From JBOGWA01 sp050693155 (GTDB lineage: Bacteria > Actinomycetota > UBA4738 > CALAEC01), in the NCBI GenBank assembly GCA_050693155.1, contig JBOGWA010000050.1:1-10044 (forward strand): 10,044 nucleotides of DNA, read 5' to 3'. Under the pieces are notes generated by a model. That model searched no databases. It was given only the letters and a program-made list of their open reading frames with translations, and had not been told where the DNA came from. Within the stretch, counting starts at the first letter, position 1, and each line of letters opens with the position of its first letter. The position numbers were made by a program, and so were the translations under genes. Shown here piece after piece: positions 1 through 6,800 of this stretch.

Positions 1-948
1 GGTGAAACCGACGGGGGCGTTCGCACCTCCGTCGACGGTGTCGTCTCCGAGCCCGGGTCCGATGAAGTCGTTTCCACCGTCTCCGGTGATCGTGTCGTTC
101 CCGCCGAATCCGAGGAGCTCGTTGTCCCCGCTCGTTCCGATGATCGTGTCGTTCCCATCCCCGGCTCCGATTCCCTCAACGCTGTTGAGCGTGTCGGTCC
201 CCTGGCCGGTCGCGGTCCCGGCAGTGAGGTTCACCTGGATGGGACTTGCATACGCTGGGGTGCACCCCATGATGGTGCCGTCGGGTGGCTCGGCCGCGCA
301 GAAGAAGTCGACGAAGTCGAACGCGCCTCCGGCGACGACCATGTCATCGCCCAGCCCAGGGATGATGAAGTCGTGTCCGTTGCCGCTTCGGATCTCGTCG
401 TCGCCGTCGCCTCCATAGAAGTCGTTCAGTCCGTTCGTCCCCAAGAGGAGGTCGTCTCCCCTTCCCGAATACACGGACTCGATCCCCACCAACCGGTCGG
501 TTCCGTGACCGGTCGCGTTCCCGGTTTGCAGGTTCGCTCGGACGTTGCCGAGGGCGTTCCGAAGATCCGCGACGTCGAACATCCCGCCGCCCCCGTGGAT
601 GAGGTCGTCTCCAGACCCACCGGCCACCACATCGAAGAATCCAGGCCCCCCATAGACGCGGTCGGCACGGCCGCCACCATCGATGATGTCGCTTCCGCCG
701 CCACCGCAGGCGAGGTCTCGTCCTCCCTTGGCGTTGATCGTGTCGTTCCCGCCGCCCCCCACGATTACGTCGCGTCCGTTGGTGCCGGTTAGGGTGTTGT
801 CACCGGGTGTTCCCACGATCGTCGCAATCTGACCACGGCACTTCGGAGCCGCCGAAGCCGTGCTCGGAACGAGCACGAGCGCGAAAGCGGCTGCGAACAC
901 AGGCGTGGTGATGCGCACGAAACGTCTGATTCCTTTTCTGGAGCGCAT
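1..948 (-). CDS. Secreted RTX-type calcium-binding repeat protein (3' end outside window)
   Basis: The frame is open from ATG at 948-946 to the window edge, giving 316 codons and no stop, so the C-terminus is missing. Residues 1-34 look like a Sec signal peptide: basic start (MRSRKGIRR), hydrophobic core (FAAAFALVLV) and a likely cut after ASA. The mature protein starts near APKCRGQIATIVGTPGDN, an N-terminal pattern I associate with actinobacterial RTX proteins. About 14 degenerate glycine/aspartate nonapeptides (GGxGxDxhx, for example GGGGNDTIN, GGSGDDLIH, GFGGNDTIT) fall in three clusters near residues 46-124, 160-213 and 261-308. The linkers contain two related stretches (NLQTGNATGHGTD, NLTAGTATGQGTD). 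In this family such repeats form calcium-loaded beta-rolls. No catalytic domain is visible, so an extracellular structural or adhesive role is inference. A purine-rich stretch (GGGGGC) precedes the start. The Sec signal differs from the C-terminal type I secretion signal of classical RTX toxins. Confidence 0.88.
   Translation of the reverse strand, partial: MRSRKGIRRFVRITTPVFAAAFALVLVPSTASAAPKCRGQIATIVGTPGDNTLTGTNGRDVIVGGGGNDTINAKGGRDLACGGGGSDIIDGGGRADRVYGGPGFFDVVAGGSGDDLIHGGGGMFDVADLRNALGNVRANLQTGNATGHGTDRLVGIESVYSGRGDDLLLGTNGLNDFYGGDGDDEIRSGNGHDFIIPGLGDDMVVAGGAFDFVDFFCAAEPPDGTIMGCTPAYASPIQVNLTAGTATGQGTDTLNSVEGIGAGDGNDTIIGTSGDNELLGFGGNDTITGDGGNDFIGPGLGDDTVDGGANAPVGFT
25..813 (-). repeat. RTX glycine/aspartate nonapeptide repeats, three clusters
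   Basis: On the minus strand the DNA encodes degenerate GGxGxDxhx nonapeptides in blocks at about 577-813, 310-471 and 25-168. They are visible on the plus strand as recurrent gtcgttcc and gtcgtctcc words. The blocks are divergent protein-level repeats, not exact DNA repeats. Confidence 0.85.
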
Positions 949-1047
949 GGCATTGCCCCCCTTACTCTTTGCTGCCTTACCCGATGGCGAATAGTTTCAT
1001 GCATGGCTCGCCACGGCACAACCGTCGCCGTGCCAACCGGTCGGGAA
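949..1047 (-). promoter_or_regulatory. Intergenic region upstream of the RTX gene, with two small hairpins
   Basis: These 99 bases between the YyaL-like stop and the RTX start should hold the RTX promoter, although no clear -35/-10 pair can be read. Two inverted repeats are visible: CACGGC (1012-1017) with GCCGTG (1027-1032), and TGGCGA (985-990) with TCGCCA (1008-1013), the latter enclosing a CATGCATG palindrome (998-1005). The two stems share 1012-1013 and cannot both form fully. The first lies just past the YyaL-like stop and could be a weak terminator, but no T-run follows. The second would sit in the RTX leader. Assigning either function is inference. Confidence 0.3.
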
Positions 1048-3090
1048 TCAGGCCGTGAGCAGGACTGCGAGCTCTTCCGGAGTTCCGACCGGTTGCTTGC
1101 AGGTGAATTGCTCGCAGACGTAGGCGGCCGGCATCCCGTTCATCGGGGTCTTCCCGGCGAGAAGCGGCACGGTCGCCTCGGCTTCCTTGTCGTCACCCGT
1201 TGAGGCTGCGAGGACGACGTTCGGTCGGAACTCGCCCCAGATCTCTTTCAGCAACGCCTGGGTCGGTTTCGCACCGAGGTCGCCGATGATCGCGATCTCC
1301 TTCGCCGGCGACAGGTAGAGGTCGAGGGCACAGAGCGCGTGCCCGAAGCCGGATGGAGCTCGGGCGAGAAGGTCGCGCACGAGTCGCAGCGCGGAAACCC
1401 CCGCCTGCTCGAAGCGCGCTTCGCCGGTCAGGAGCGCCAACCGCTGGAGGACCTCGGCCGCTACCGAGTTCCCCGACGGGACGGCGTTGTCGAAAAGGTC
1501 CTTCGGTCGCACGACGAGCGGCTGGGCGTCGGCCGCCGTTTGAAAGAAACCGCCCCGGTCGGCGTCGTGGAAGAGGCGAATCATGTCCTCCGCGAGGGCC
1601 AGGGCTTCGCGGATCCACCGCAACTCGAACGTAGCCTCGTAGAGAGCGAGGCATCCGCTCGCCAACATCGCGTAGTCATCGAGAAATCCCGGCCCGCTCG
1701 TGTGACCGTCCCGCCACGCCCGGTTCAGGCGTCCGTCTTCACGTCGGAGGGACGACAGGACGAACTCAGCGGCGCCCTCGGCTGCGCGAACGTACCGAGG
1801 CTCGCCGAGCGCCCGGCCGGCTTCGGCGAACGCGGCAATCGCGAGACCGTTCCACGCGGCGAGCACCTTGTCGTCGGTGGCCGGTCGGACTCGACGCTCC
1901 CGCGCTTGCAAGAGCCGATCTCGCGCCGCGGGAAGGATCGATTCCAGAGCGGTCTCGTCCTCGCTCTTCCCATTGGAAGGTGTCGGGCGCGAGAGCACGT
2001 TCGTTCCTTCCCAGTTCCCCTCGGGCGTCGCTCCGAAGGCGCGAGCCACCGGCTCCCCGTTCTCTCCTGCCTCCCGAACCAGCTCCTCGTACGACCAGAC
2101 GAAGAACCTCCCCTCTTCACCTTCGGAGTCCGCATCCTGTGACGAGAAGAATCCACCGTCCCCGTGACGCATCTCGCGGAGGAGGTACTCGAGGGTGCGC
2201 GACGCCACCTCTCGAAACGCATCCCGGCGCGTGACCTGCCACGCGCGGAGGTAGAGACGGGAGAGCTGGGCGTTGTCGTAAAGCATCTTCTCGAAGTGTG
2301 GGACGAGCCACTCCCGGTCGGTCGAGTATCGATGGAATCCTCCTCCGAGTTGATCGTGGATCCCGCCGGCGGCCATCCTGTCGAGCGTGAGCGTGATGAT
2401 TGGAAGCGCGTCGGGGGACCCTCGCAGGTGCGCTCGGAGCAGGAACTCGAGCGTCATCGGTTGCGGGAACTTCGGAGCGGTCCCGAATCCGCCCCAGTCG
2501 GGATCGAAGGCCTTCACAAGGATCGTCTGAGCGATCTGGAGGAGATCTTCGGAAAGAGGCTCGCGCGACGCATGCGCCGATGTGGCCACAGCCTCGACCA
2601 CTCGCTTCGCCTGCCGCACGAGTTCCTCCCGACGGTCTCGCCAGCCGTCGGCAACGGCGGTGAGCACCCCGCGGAATCCGGGCATGCCGTGTCGATCCTC
2701 GGGGGGAAAGTACGTCCCCGCGTAAAACGGTTCCCCCTCCGGGGTGAGAAAAACCGTCATGGGCCAGCCCCCGTGGCCCGACATGGCCTGTACCGCTTCC
2801 ATGTAGATCGCGTCGACGTCCGGACGCTCCTCGCGATCGACCTTCACGTTGACGAAGTGCTCGTTCATGATGCTCGCGATGTCTTCGTCCTCGAAGGACT
2901 CGCGCTCCATGACGTGACACCAATGGCAAGCGGCGTAGCCCACTGAGAGGAGGATCGGCTTGTCCTCGCGTCGGGCCCGCTCGAGCGCTTCCTCTCCCCA
3001 GGGGTACCAGTCGACGGGGTTGTCGGCGTGCTGGAGGAGGTACGGGCTGGTCGCTTCGGCGAGGCGGTTCGGCTTGCGTTCCTCCGCCAT
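1048..3090 (-). CDS. YyaL/SPATA20-family thioredoxin domain-containing protein (DUF255)
   Basis: This 680-residue protein has full family length. The N-terminal thioredoxin-like domain (about residues 5-165) carries the family signature SPYLLQHADNPVDWYPWG, a CxxC site (C55-H-W-C58 in GYAACHWCHVMERESF) and GGWPMTVFLTPEG. The remainder resembles the alpha/alpha-barrel of the N-acylglucosamine 2-epimerase-like part of the family, with DQLGGGFHRYSTD and VPHFEKMLYDNAQL. Homologues occur in bacteria, archaea and animals (SPATA20), and their reaction is not established; a cytoplasmic redox-linked or sugar-related role is only inferred. I chose ATG 3090 (MAEERKPNRL) because GTGGAA precedes it and the conserved region begins right after it. 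In-frame ATGs at 3117 and 3144 lie behind pyrimidine-rich DNA, and the latter would overlap the divergent gene at 3135. No signal peptide is visible. Confidence 0.93.
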   Translation of the reverse strand: MAEERKPNRLAEATSPYLLQHADNPVDWYPWGEEALERARREDKPILLSVGYAACHWCHVMERESFEDEDIASIMNEHFVNVKVDREERPDVDAIYMEAVQAMSGHGGWPMTVFLTPEGEPFYAGTYFPPEDRHGMPGFRGVLTAVADGWRDRREELVRQAKRVVEAVATSAHASREPLSEDLLQIAQTILVKAFDPDWGGFGTAPKFPQPMTLEFLLRAHLRGSPDALPIITLTLDRMAAGGIHDQLGGGFHRYSTDREWLVPHFEKMLYDNAQLSRLYLRAWQVTRRDAFREVASRTLEYLLREMRHGDGGFFSSQDADSEGEEGRFFVWSYEELVREAGENGEPVARAFGATPEGNWEGTNVLSRPTPSNGKSEDETALESILPAARDRLLQARERRVRPATDDKVLAAWNGLAIAAFAEAGRALGEPRYVRAAEGAAEFVLSSLRREDGRLNRAWRDGHTSGPGFLDDYAMLASGCLALYEATFELRWIREALALAEDMIRLFHDADRGGFFQTAADAQPLVVRPKDLFDNAVPSGNSVAAEVLQRLALLTGEARFEQAGVSALRLVRDLLARAPSGFGHALCALDLYLSPAKEIAIIGDLGAKPTQALLKEIWGEFRPNVVLAASTGDDKEAEATVPLLAGKTPMNGMPAAYVCEQFTCKQPVGTPEELAVLLTA

Positions 3091-3134
3091 CAGTTCCACT
3101 CTACCCGCGTCACTCATAAAGGAGAGATGAGCCG

Positions 3135-3383
3135 ATGGATGCAAAGGAGCTCGAGGAAAAGCTTCAGGAGGCCGTCGCCGACCTCAAGGTCGTGGCGGCA
3201 GGCCTCAAGCCCGGCGGGGCCTGGCGCGATTTCCAGGAGCTCACCATCGAGGAGTTCTGGCAGTCCTGGCCGGAGATCCGAGCCTGGGGCGAGTTCCTCT
3301 ATCAGCTGATCTCGAAGGAGCGGGACGAGAAGGCGGAACCGGCGACCGGCTCGGAATACGACGAGCTCGGCGGACCGGGCTAG
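3135..3383 (+). CDS. Hypothetical 82-residue acidic protein
   Basis: I do not recognise this protein. It is small, acidic and probably cytoplasmic, with no signal peptide or membrane segment. The N-terminus (MDAKELEEKLQEAVADLKVV) and the middle (FQELTIEEFWQSWPEIRAWG) read as amphipathic helices rich in Glu, Trp and Leu; the tail is polar (TGSEYDELGG). Support for a real gene comes from a strong Shine-Dalgarno (AAAGGAG at 3118-3124, about 10 bases before ATG 3135) and from consistently G/C third codon positions. It is divergent from the YyaL-like gene, with 44 bp between start codons, and convergent with the FrhB-like gene: its TAG (3381-3383) interlocks with the opposite TAG (3380-3382) in the palindrome CTAG. 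A competing minus-strand frame across the region lacks family features. Confidence 0.72.
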   Translation: MDAKELEEKLQEAVADLKVVAAGLKPGGAWRDFQELTIEEFWQSWPEIRAWGEFLYQLISKERDEKAEPATGSEYDELGGPG

Positions 3384-4546
3384 CTCTCGGCCCCGGCCGG
3401 CTCCGGCTCCTCCTCGGCGGGGAGGAGGCCCGGGCGGCGCCACTCCTCGCGAAGGTCGTCGTCCCCGTCTCCCATGGGCCAACGTTTCCGCGATCTGATC
3501 GAAAGTTTCTCCATGAGCGCGACTGCGTCGGGGTCCTCGGACGCGGGACGTGAAGTGACGATGCCGGCGGCCATCGCACGAGCCCACAGGTCCTCCCCAC
3601 GTTCCGTTCGGATCACTGTGAGGGTCCACCCGTCGGTCTGTCCGAGCCCGCCGAAGGAAATGTCGGCGTGCTCGGCGGCAAAGTCGGGACACAACTTGCA
3701 GCCGTTTCGCGTGTACGGATACATCTCCTTGAGCGGAACGGCGTGCTCCTCCCCCTGCTTCGTGTAGACGAGGAGCTTCCCCTTGACGTTCACCCGGGCG
3801 AGGTCCTCGAGCGGGATCCCCAAGCGGTTCTTGATCGTCTTCTCCATGAGACCCTCGTACGTGAAGGATTTCGAGCAGAGCAGGCCGAACGTCCAGGCGA
3901 TCCGGCGGCGGTATTTGTTGAGCCGGTTTGCCTCGAGGACAGGAGTGACGCTCGATTGGCAGGACATGCCGACCAGCGCCACCTTCTGGAGCCCGAGGTC
4001 CATCGCCTTTCTGAGCGCGAGCGGGTTCGCCGAGTACGTGTAACGGGAGCCGGCGGTCGCGAGAATCTCCTCCCGCGTCGTCACGACCTCGGGCTCCGCG
4101 TCCCAGGGGCGCTCGTCGGAAAGACGCGAGGTGAGCGCGCCGTCGATCTCGCCGGTCTCGAGGCCCCAGATGAGCAGTGCCGAAACCACGCCGCCGTCCT
4201 GACCGCGCGCGAGGGCGCCCGGATCGGTGGCCCGAGCGAGGACGATGTCTCGGTTGATGCCGATGACTTCCTCCGGCAGCCTCGTTCTTCCAAACAGCAG
4301 CTGGTCGAGCTTCGGCTCCCAATCGCGGAAGCGGGGGCAGGCGCGGGTGCAAATATCGCAGCCGCGGTCGCCGTGGGTGCAGGCATCGGGCGGGCTGTCC
4401 TCGATCTGGATCGGCGTGTAGTCCTGATAGTCCAAGACCTTCGGCGGACAGACGAGAACGCAGGCCGCGCAGCCCGTGCAGAGACCGGTGGCGACGACCT
4501 CCCGGTAGAGATCGCGCCACTGTGTCTTGTCTGGATCCTTGGGCAT
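3380..4546 (-). CDS. Coenzyme F420 hydrogenase/dehydrogenase beta-subunit (FrhB/FdhB) family protein
   Basis: This 388-residue protein starts with a two-cluster ferredoxin-like region: C23-x2-C26-x2-C29-x3-C33-P (GLCTGCAACVLVCP), then C56, C63, C66 and C70 (DRGCDICTRACP), enough ligands for two [4Fe-4S] clusters. The body follows the FrhB/FdhB N- and C-terminal domain order: GQDGGVVSALLIWGLETG, then VALVGMSCQSS where relatives often have GTPCQ, then NGCKLCPDFAAEHADISFG near residues 280-300. Family members carry FAD and pass electrons between F420 and Fe-S centres; related enzymes include sulfite, glutamate-synthase-linked and chlorophyllide-type reductases. No partner hydrogenase or dehydrogenase subunit is present, so the substrate is unknown. 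The start has no good Shine-Dalgarno but lies just ahead of the cluster region. The iron-sulfur carrier gene 51 bp upstream on the same strand is probably co-transcribed. The C-terminus is a low-complexity acidic tail. Confidence 0.88.
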   Translation of the reverse strand: MPKDPDKTQWRDLYREVVATGLCTGCAACVLVCPPKVLDYQDYTPIQIEDSPPDACTHGDRGCDICTRACPRFRDWEPKLDQLLFGRTRLPEEVIGINRDIVLARATDPGALARGQDGGVVSALLIWGLETGEIDGALTSRLSDERPWDAEPEVVTTREEILATAGSRYTYSANPLALRKAMDLGLQKVALVGMSCQSSVTPVLEANRLNKYRRRIAWTFGLLCSKSFTYEGLMEKTIKNRLGIPLEDLARVNVKGKLLVYTKQGEEHAVPLKEMYPYTRNGCKLCPDFAAEHADISFGGLGQTDGWTLTVIRTERGEDLWARAMAAGIVTSRPASEDPDAVALMEKLSIRSRKRWPMGDGDDDLREEWRRPGLLPAEEEPEPAGAES

Positions 4547-4597
4547 CAGCGCGTGCGAACGAGGGTCACGAAAGGATCATACGGGCGCCAAGCGAAA

Positions 4598-4942
4598 CTA
4601 GATCGAGAAGGATTCTCCGCACGCGCATTCGTGGACCGCACGCGGGTTTTCCATCTTGAAGCCGCCCCCGAGCATCTGGTCACGGAACTCGAGCGTCGAC
4701 CCTTCGATGATCGGAGCGCTGCGGGGGTCGACGAGGAACCGGAATCCATGATCCTCGATCACCATGTCGTCGTCGGCCGGCGTCTCGTCGAACGAGAGCC
4801 GGTACGAGAACCCGGAGCAGCCTCCGGCGGTGACGCGAACCCGCAGGTAGGAATCGACGAGGCCCGCACGCTCGGCGAGCTCGCGCGCCTTCTGTGCGGC
4901 GGCCTCGGTCACCGTGAAGACGGGAGTGACGCTGGTTTCCAT
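4598..4942 (-). CDS. erpA: Iron-sulfur cluster carrier, HesB/IscA/ErpA family
   Basis: The protein is 114 residues, normal for A-type Fe-S carriers, which bind a cluster or iron and deliver it to client apoproteins in the cytoplasm. The three conserved cysteines are present: C42 in TAGGCSGFSYRLSF, and C106 and C108 in VHECACGESFSI. The central block (FLVDPRSAPIIEGSTLEF) and LGGGFKMENP are typical. I chose ATG 4942 (METSVTPVFTV), preceded by GCGAGA; an ATG four codons earlier (4954) has nothing resembling a Shine-Dalgarno. The FrhB-like gene follows 51 bp downstream on the same strand, so the carrier may serve it. The divergent SDR start lies about 10 bp away. The erpA symbol is by family; IscA or an actinobacterial HesB would fit equally well. 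The upstream TATCAT (4962-4957) could be a -10 box giving a very short leader. Confidence 0.9.
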   Translation of the reverse strand: METSVTPVFTVTEAAAQKARELAERAGLVDSYLRVRVTAGGCSGFSYRLSFDETPADDDMVIEDHGFRFLVDPRSAPIIEGSTLEFRDQMLGGGFKMENPRAVHECACGESFSI

Positions 4943-4952
4943 CGAATCTCGC

Positions 4953-5765
4953 ATGAATGATATCAACAGTTCCGTGGAACTCGGTCTTGCAGGTCGTCCT
5001 GCGCTGGTCGCAGCGGCGAGCAAAGGGATCGGCCGGGCAGCCGCGCACGCGCTTGCTGCTGAAGGCGCCACGGTGGCGATCTGTGCTCGCGACGCCGGGA
5101 CGCTCCAGGCGACGCGAGATGAGATCGCCGAGGCCACGGGGTCGACGGTGGTCGCGATCCCCACTGACGTCTCCACCGAGGAGGGCGCCCGCCGGTTCAT
5201 CCGCGAGGGCGCCGAGGCGCTCGGCGGGTGCGAGATCCTGATCGCGAACGCCGACGGACCACCCGTCGGGCGATTCGAAGAGCTGTCGGACGATGACTTC
5301 CGGGCTGCCGCGGATCTCGTCCTCTTCTCTGCCCTCCGGATGACGCGCGAGGCGTTGCCCTTGATGAAAGTGGCCGGGTACGGGCGAGTTGTCATCGTCT
5401 CCTCGATCGCCGTCAAGCAGCCGATCCCCGGACTCGTTCTGTCGAACTCGATTCGAGCCGCGGTGCTTGGTTGGGCGAGAACCCTTGCCGACGAGGTGGC
5501 GGCAGACGGGGTGACCGTGAACGCGGTCCTACCCGGGAGCATCGCAACGGATCGGATTCGCTGGCTCCTCGAGGGGCGGGCCGAGCGATCCGGACGAACG
5601 GTGGAGGAGGAGCGCGCCGCGGACGTCGCCGCGATCCCGGTCGGTCGTCACGGCGAACCCCACGAGGTGGGGGACGTGATCTCGTTCCTGTGCTCGGAGC
5701 GCGCGTCGTATCTCACCGGTTGCTTCATCCAGGTGGACGGCGGTCAGTATCGCGGTCTTCTCTAG
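4953..5765 (+). CDS. Short-chain dehydrogenase/reductase (SDR), atypical active site
   Basis: From ATG 4953 the protein has 270 residues. The Rossmann N-terminus is clear: LGLAGRPALVAAASKGIGRA (glycine-rich loop near residues 20-28), CARD near 45-48, TDVS near 71-74, and NADG at 99-102 where NNAG is usual. Further on come VVIVSSIA (catalytic-type Ser at 150/151), VNAVLPGSIATDRI (190-203) and the C-terminal YLTGCFIQVDGG, so the overall layout is FabG-like. The place where YxxxK should stand reads GLVLSNSIRAAVLG (160-173), with no Tyr and no Lys. I recall a subgroup of SDRs with a similar PIPGLVLSN segment, so this may be inherited rather than damage. Cofactor binding looks intact, but the substrate is unknown. 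The start is uncertain: GTG 4914 would overlap the carrier gene, and GTG 4974 is also possible. It heads a four-gene run. Confidence 0.88.
   Translation: MNDINSSVELGLAGRPALVAAASKGIGRAAAHALAAEGATVAICARDAGTLQATRDEIAEATGSTVVAIPTDVSTEEGARRFIREGAEALGGCEILIANADGPPVGRFEELSDDDFRAAADLVLFSALRMTREALPLMKVAGYGRVVIVSSIAVKQPIPGLVLSNSIRAAVLGWARTLADEVAADGVTVNAVLPGSIATDRIRWLLEGRAERSGRTVEEERAADVAAIPVGRHGEPHEVGDVISFLCSERASYLTGCFIQVDGGQYRGLL
4968..4981. promoter_or_regulatory. Inverted repeat AGTTCC-GT-GGAACT in a divergent gene junction
   Basis: Perfect 6-2-6 inverted repeat 25 bp upstream of the iron-sulfur carrier start and inside the first codons of the SDR as called. If the SDR instead starts at GTG 4974, the repeat straddles its start. 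It could be an operator for the divergent pair. A chance palindrome in coding DNA is equally possible. Confidence 0.3.
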
Positions 5766-5774
5766 GATGGGTAC

Positions 5775-6332
5775 ATGGACGCGGACATCGAGCGCCTGCG
5801 TCGCACGCTGGCGCCCGCCCGGCCGGACCCACCGATCCCGCCCGGGGTACCTGCTGGAGTGCTGGTCCCCCTCGTGGATCTCCCCGACCCGTTCCTCGTG
5901 TTCACGAAGCGAAGCGATGGCGTTCGAGACCACAAAGGAGAGATCTCGTTTCCGGGCGGTGTCCGGCACGCCGAGGACGTCGACCTGGTGGCAACCGCGC
6001 TTCGGGAAACCCAGGAGGAGTTGGGGATTCCGGCCGATGCAATCGAGGTTCTCGGTTCTTTGCCTCCCACGCACACGATGGTGACGGGCTACGTCATCGT
6101 TCCGTTCGTGGGCGTCCTCGCCGAGCCTCCAACGTATCTTCCCAGCCCACACGAGATCGACGAGGTCCTGGAGTTCCAGGTGCATCGGCTTGTCTCGGCC
6201 GAGCGGGAAGTGACAACGGGCGAGGTCGAGGAGCCTCATCGAATGTACGCGTACGAGATGGACGGGTACGTCGTATGGGGCGCCACGGGTCGCGTCCTCC
6301 ATTCGTTCCTCGAGGCCCTGAAGGAAGGATGA
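5775..6332 (+). CDS. NUDIX hydrolase, CoA-pyrophosphatase type
   Basis: The 185-residue protein has the features of the coenzyme A pyrophosphatase branch of the NUDIX family, which splits CoA or acyl-CoA to 3',5'-ADP and phosphopantetheine. The segment FTKRSDGVRDHKGEISFPGG (43-62) matches the branch pattern of an arginine-serine pair, then H, G, and FPGG. It leads into the NUDIX helix ATALRETQEELGI (73-85), with the metal-binding R77-E78 and E81-E82. SLPPTHTMVTGYVIVPFVG (95-113) also fits CoA-type members. It is probably cytoplasmic. The Shine-Dalgarno AGGA (5764-5767) overlaps the SDR stop and lies 7 bases before the ATG, indicating translational coupling. ATG 5767 opens another frame and is not used. 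The neighbouring CoA-binding protein supports a CoA-related theme. Specificity for oxidised or acylated CoA cannot be read here. Confidence 0.9.
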   Translation: MDADIERLRRTLAPARPDPPIPPGVPAGVLVPLVDLPDPFLVFTKRSDGVRDHKGEISFPGGVRHAEDVDLVATALRETQEELGIPADAIEVLGSLPPTHTMVTGYVIVPFVGVLAEPPTYLPSPHEIDEVLEFQVHRLVSAEREVTTGEVEEPHRMYAYEMDGYVVWGATGRVLHSFLEALKEG

Positions 6333-6335
6333 GGG

Positions 6336-6758
6336 GTGGCGAACGAAGCGCCTTGGCCATCGGACGACGAGATTCGCGCCGTCTTCGAGGAAGCCCATAC
6401 GATCGCCGTCGTTGGACTCTCCGGGAACCCCGGTCGGCCCTCGAACGAGGTGGCCCGATACCTGCAGTCACGTGGGTATCGAATCGTCCCCGTGAATCCG
6501 AACGAAACGGAAGTGCTCGGCGAGAAGGCCTACGCGTCTCTCGCCGAGGTTCCCGAGCGCATCGATGTCGTGGATGTGTTTCGTCGGCCTGAGGAAACCC
6601 CCGAGATCGCGGATGCGGCCGCGGACGTCGGGGCAAGAGTCCTGTGGCTGCAGGAGGGCGTTGGCAACGAAGATGCGAAGCGGATCGCGGAGGAAGGCGG
6701 TCTGAAGGTGTTCATGGACATGTGCATGTCGAAGGAAGGCCGGCGACTCGGCATCTAG
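6336..6758 (+). CDS. CoA-binding protein, YccU family (CoA_binding_2)
   Basis: This is a 140-residue single Rossmann-like domain. The nucleotide loop is IAVVGLSGNPGRPSNEVARY (23-42), followed by GYRIVPVNPNETEVLG (47-62), VDVFRRPEETPEI (79-91), VLWLQEGVGNEDA (102-114) and a C-terminal MDMCMSKEGRRL (127-138), all in the order and length of the stand-alone CoA-binding family related to the N-terminal domain of succinyl-CoA ligase and acetyl-CoA synthetase (ADP-forming). It binds CoA in known members, but its cellular role is not settled. The GTG start at 6336 is supported by AAGGA (6325-6329) six bases upstream; it begins three bases after the NUDIX stop, so translation is very likely coupled. 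No ligase domain follows. The function beyond CoA binding is inference. Confidence 0.92.
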   Translation: MANEAPWPSDDEIRAVFEEAHTIAVVGLSGNPGRPSNEVARYLQSRGYRIVPVNPNETEVLGEKAYASLAEVPERIDVVDVFRRPEETPEIADAAADVGARVLWLQEGVGNEDAKRIAEEGGLKVFMDMCMSKEGRRLGI

Positions 6759-6800
6759 GGCCTTCGAGAGTCGGGCGCCACGAGGTGGGGAGGCGAAGCG

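Noticed and set aside
2..792. Plus-strand open frames across the RTX gene
   Set aside because: They arise because codons of the Gly/Asp repeats read as open on the opposite strand. There is no start context or domain.
2117..2929. Several 90-270-codon frames on both strands inside the YyaL-like gene
   Set aside because: All are shadows of a long gene with conserved motifs in its own frame.
3114..4520. 468-codon minus-strand open frame
   Set aside because: It is the shifted frame of the FrhB-like gene: Arg/Gly/His-rich, with no family motifs. The true frame carries the cysteine clusters.
3668..4960. 430-codon plus-strand open frame
   Set aside because: It lies antisense to the FrhB-like and iron-sulfur carrier genes. 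The composition is that of reverse-read GC-rich codons and no domain is visible.
4598..5542. 314-codon frame extending the iron-sulfur carrier N-terminally
   Set aside because: The extra 200 codons are antisense to the SDR and Ser/Arg/Ala-rich. A-type carriers are about 110 residues and the METSV start fits.
5471..6592. 373-codon plus-strand frame across the SDR, NUDIX and CoA-binding genes
   Set aside because: It is Arg/Gly-rich and out of frame with three recognisable proteins.
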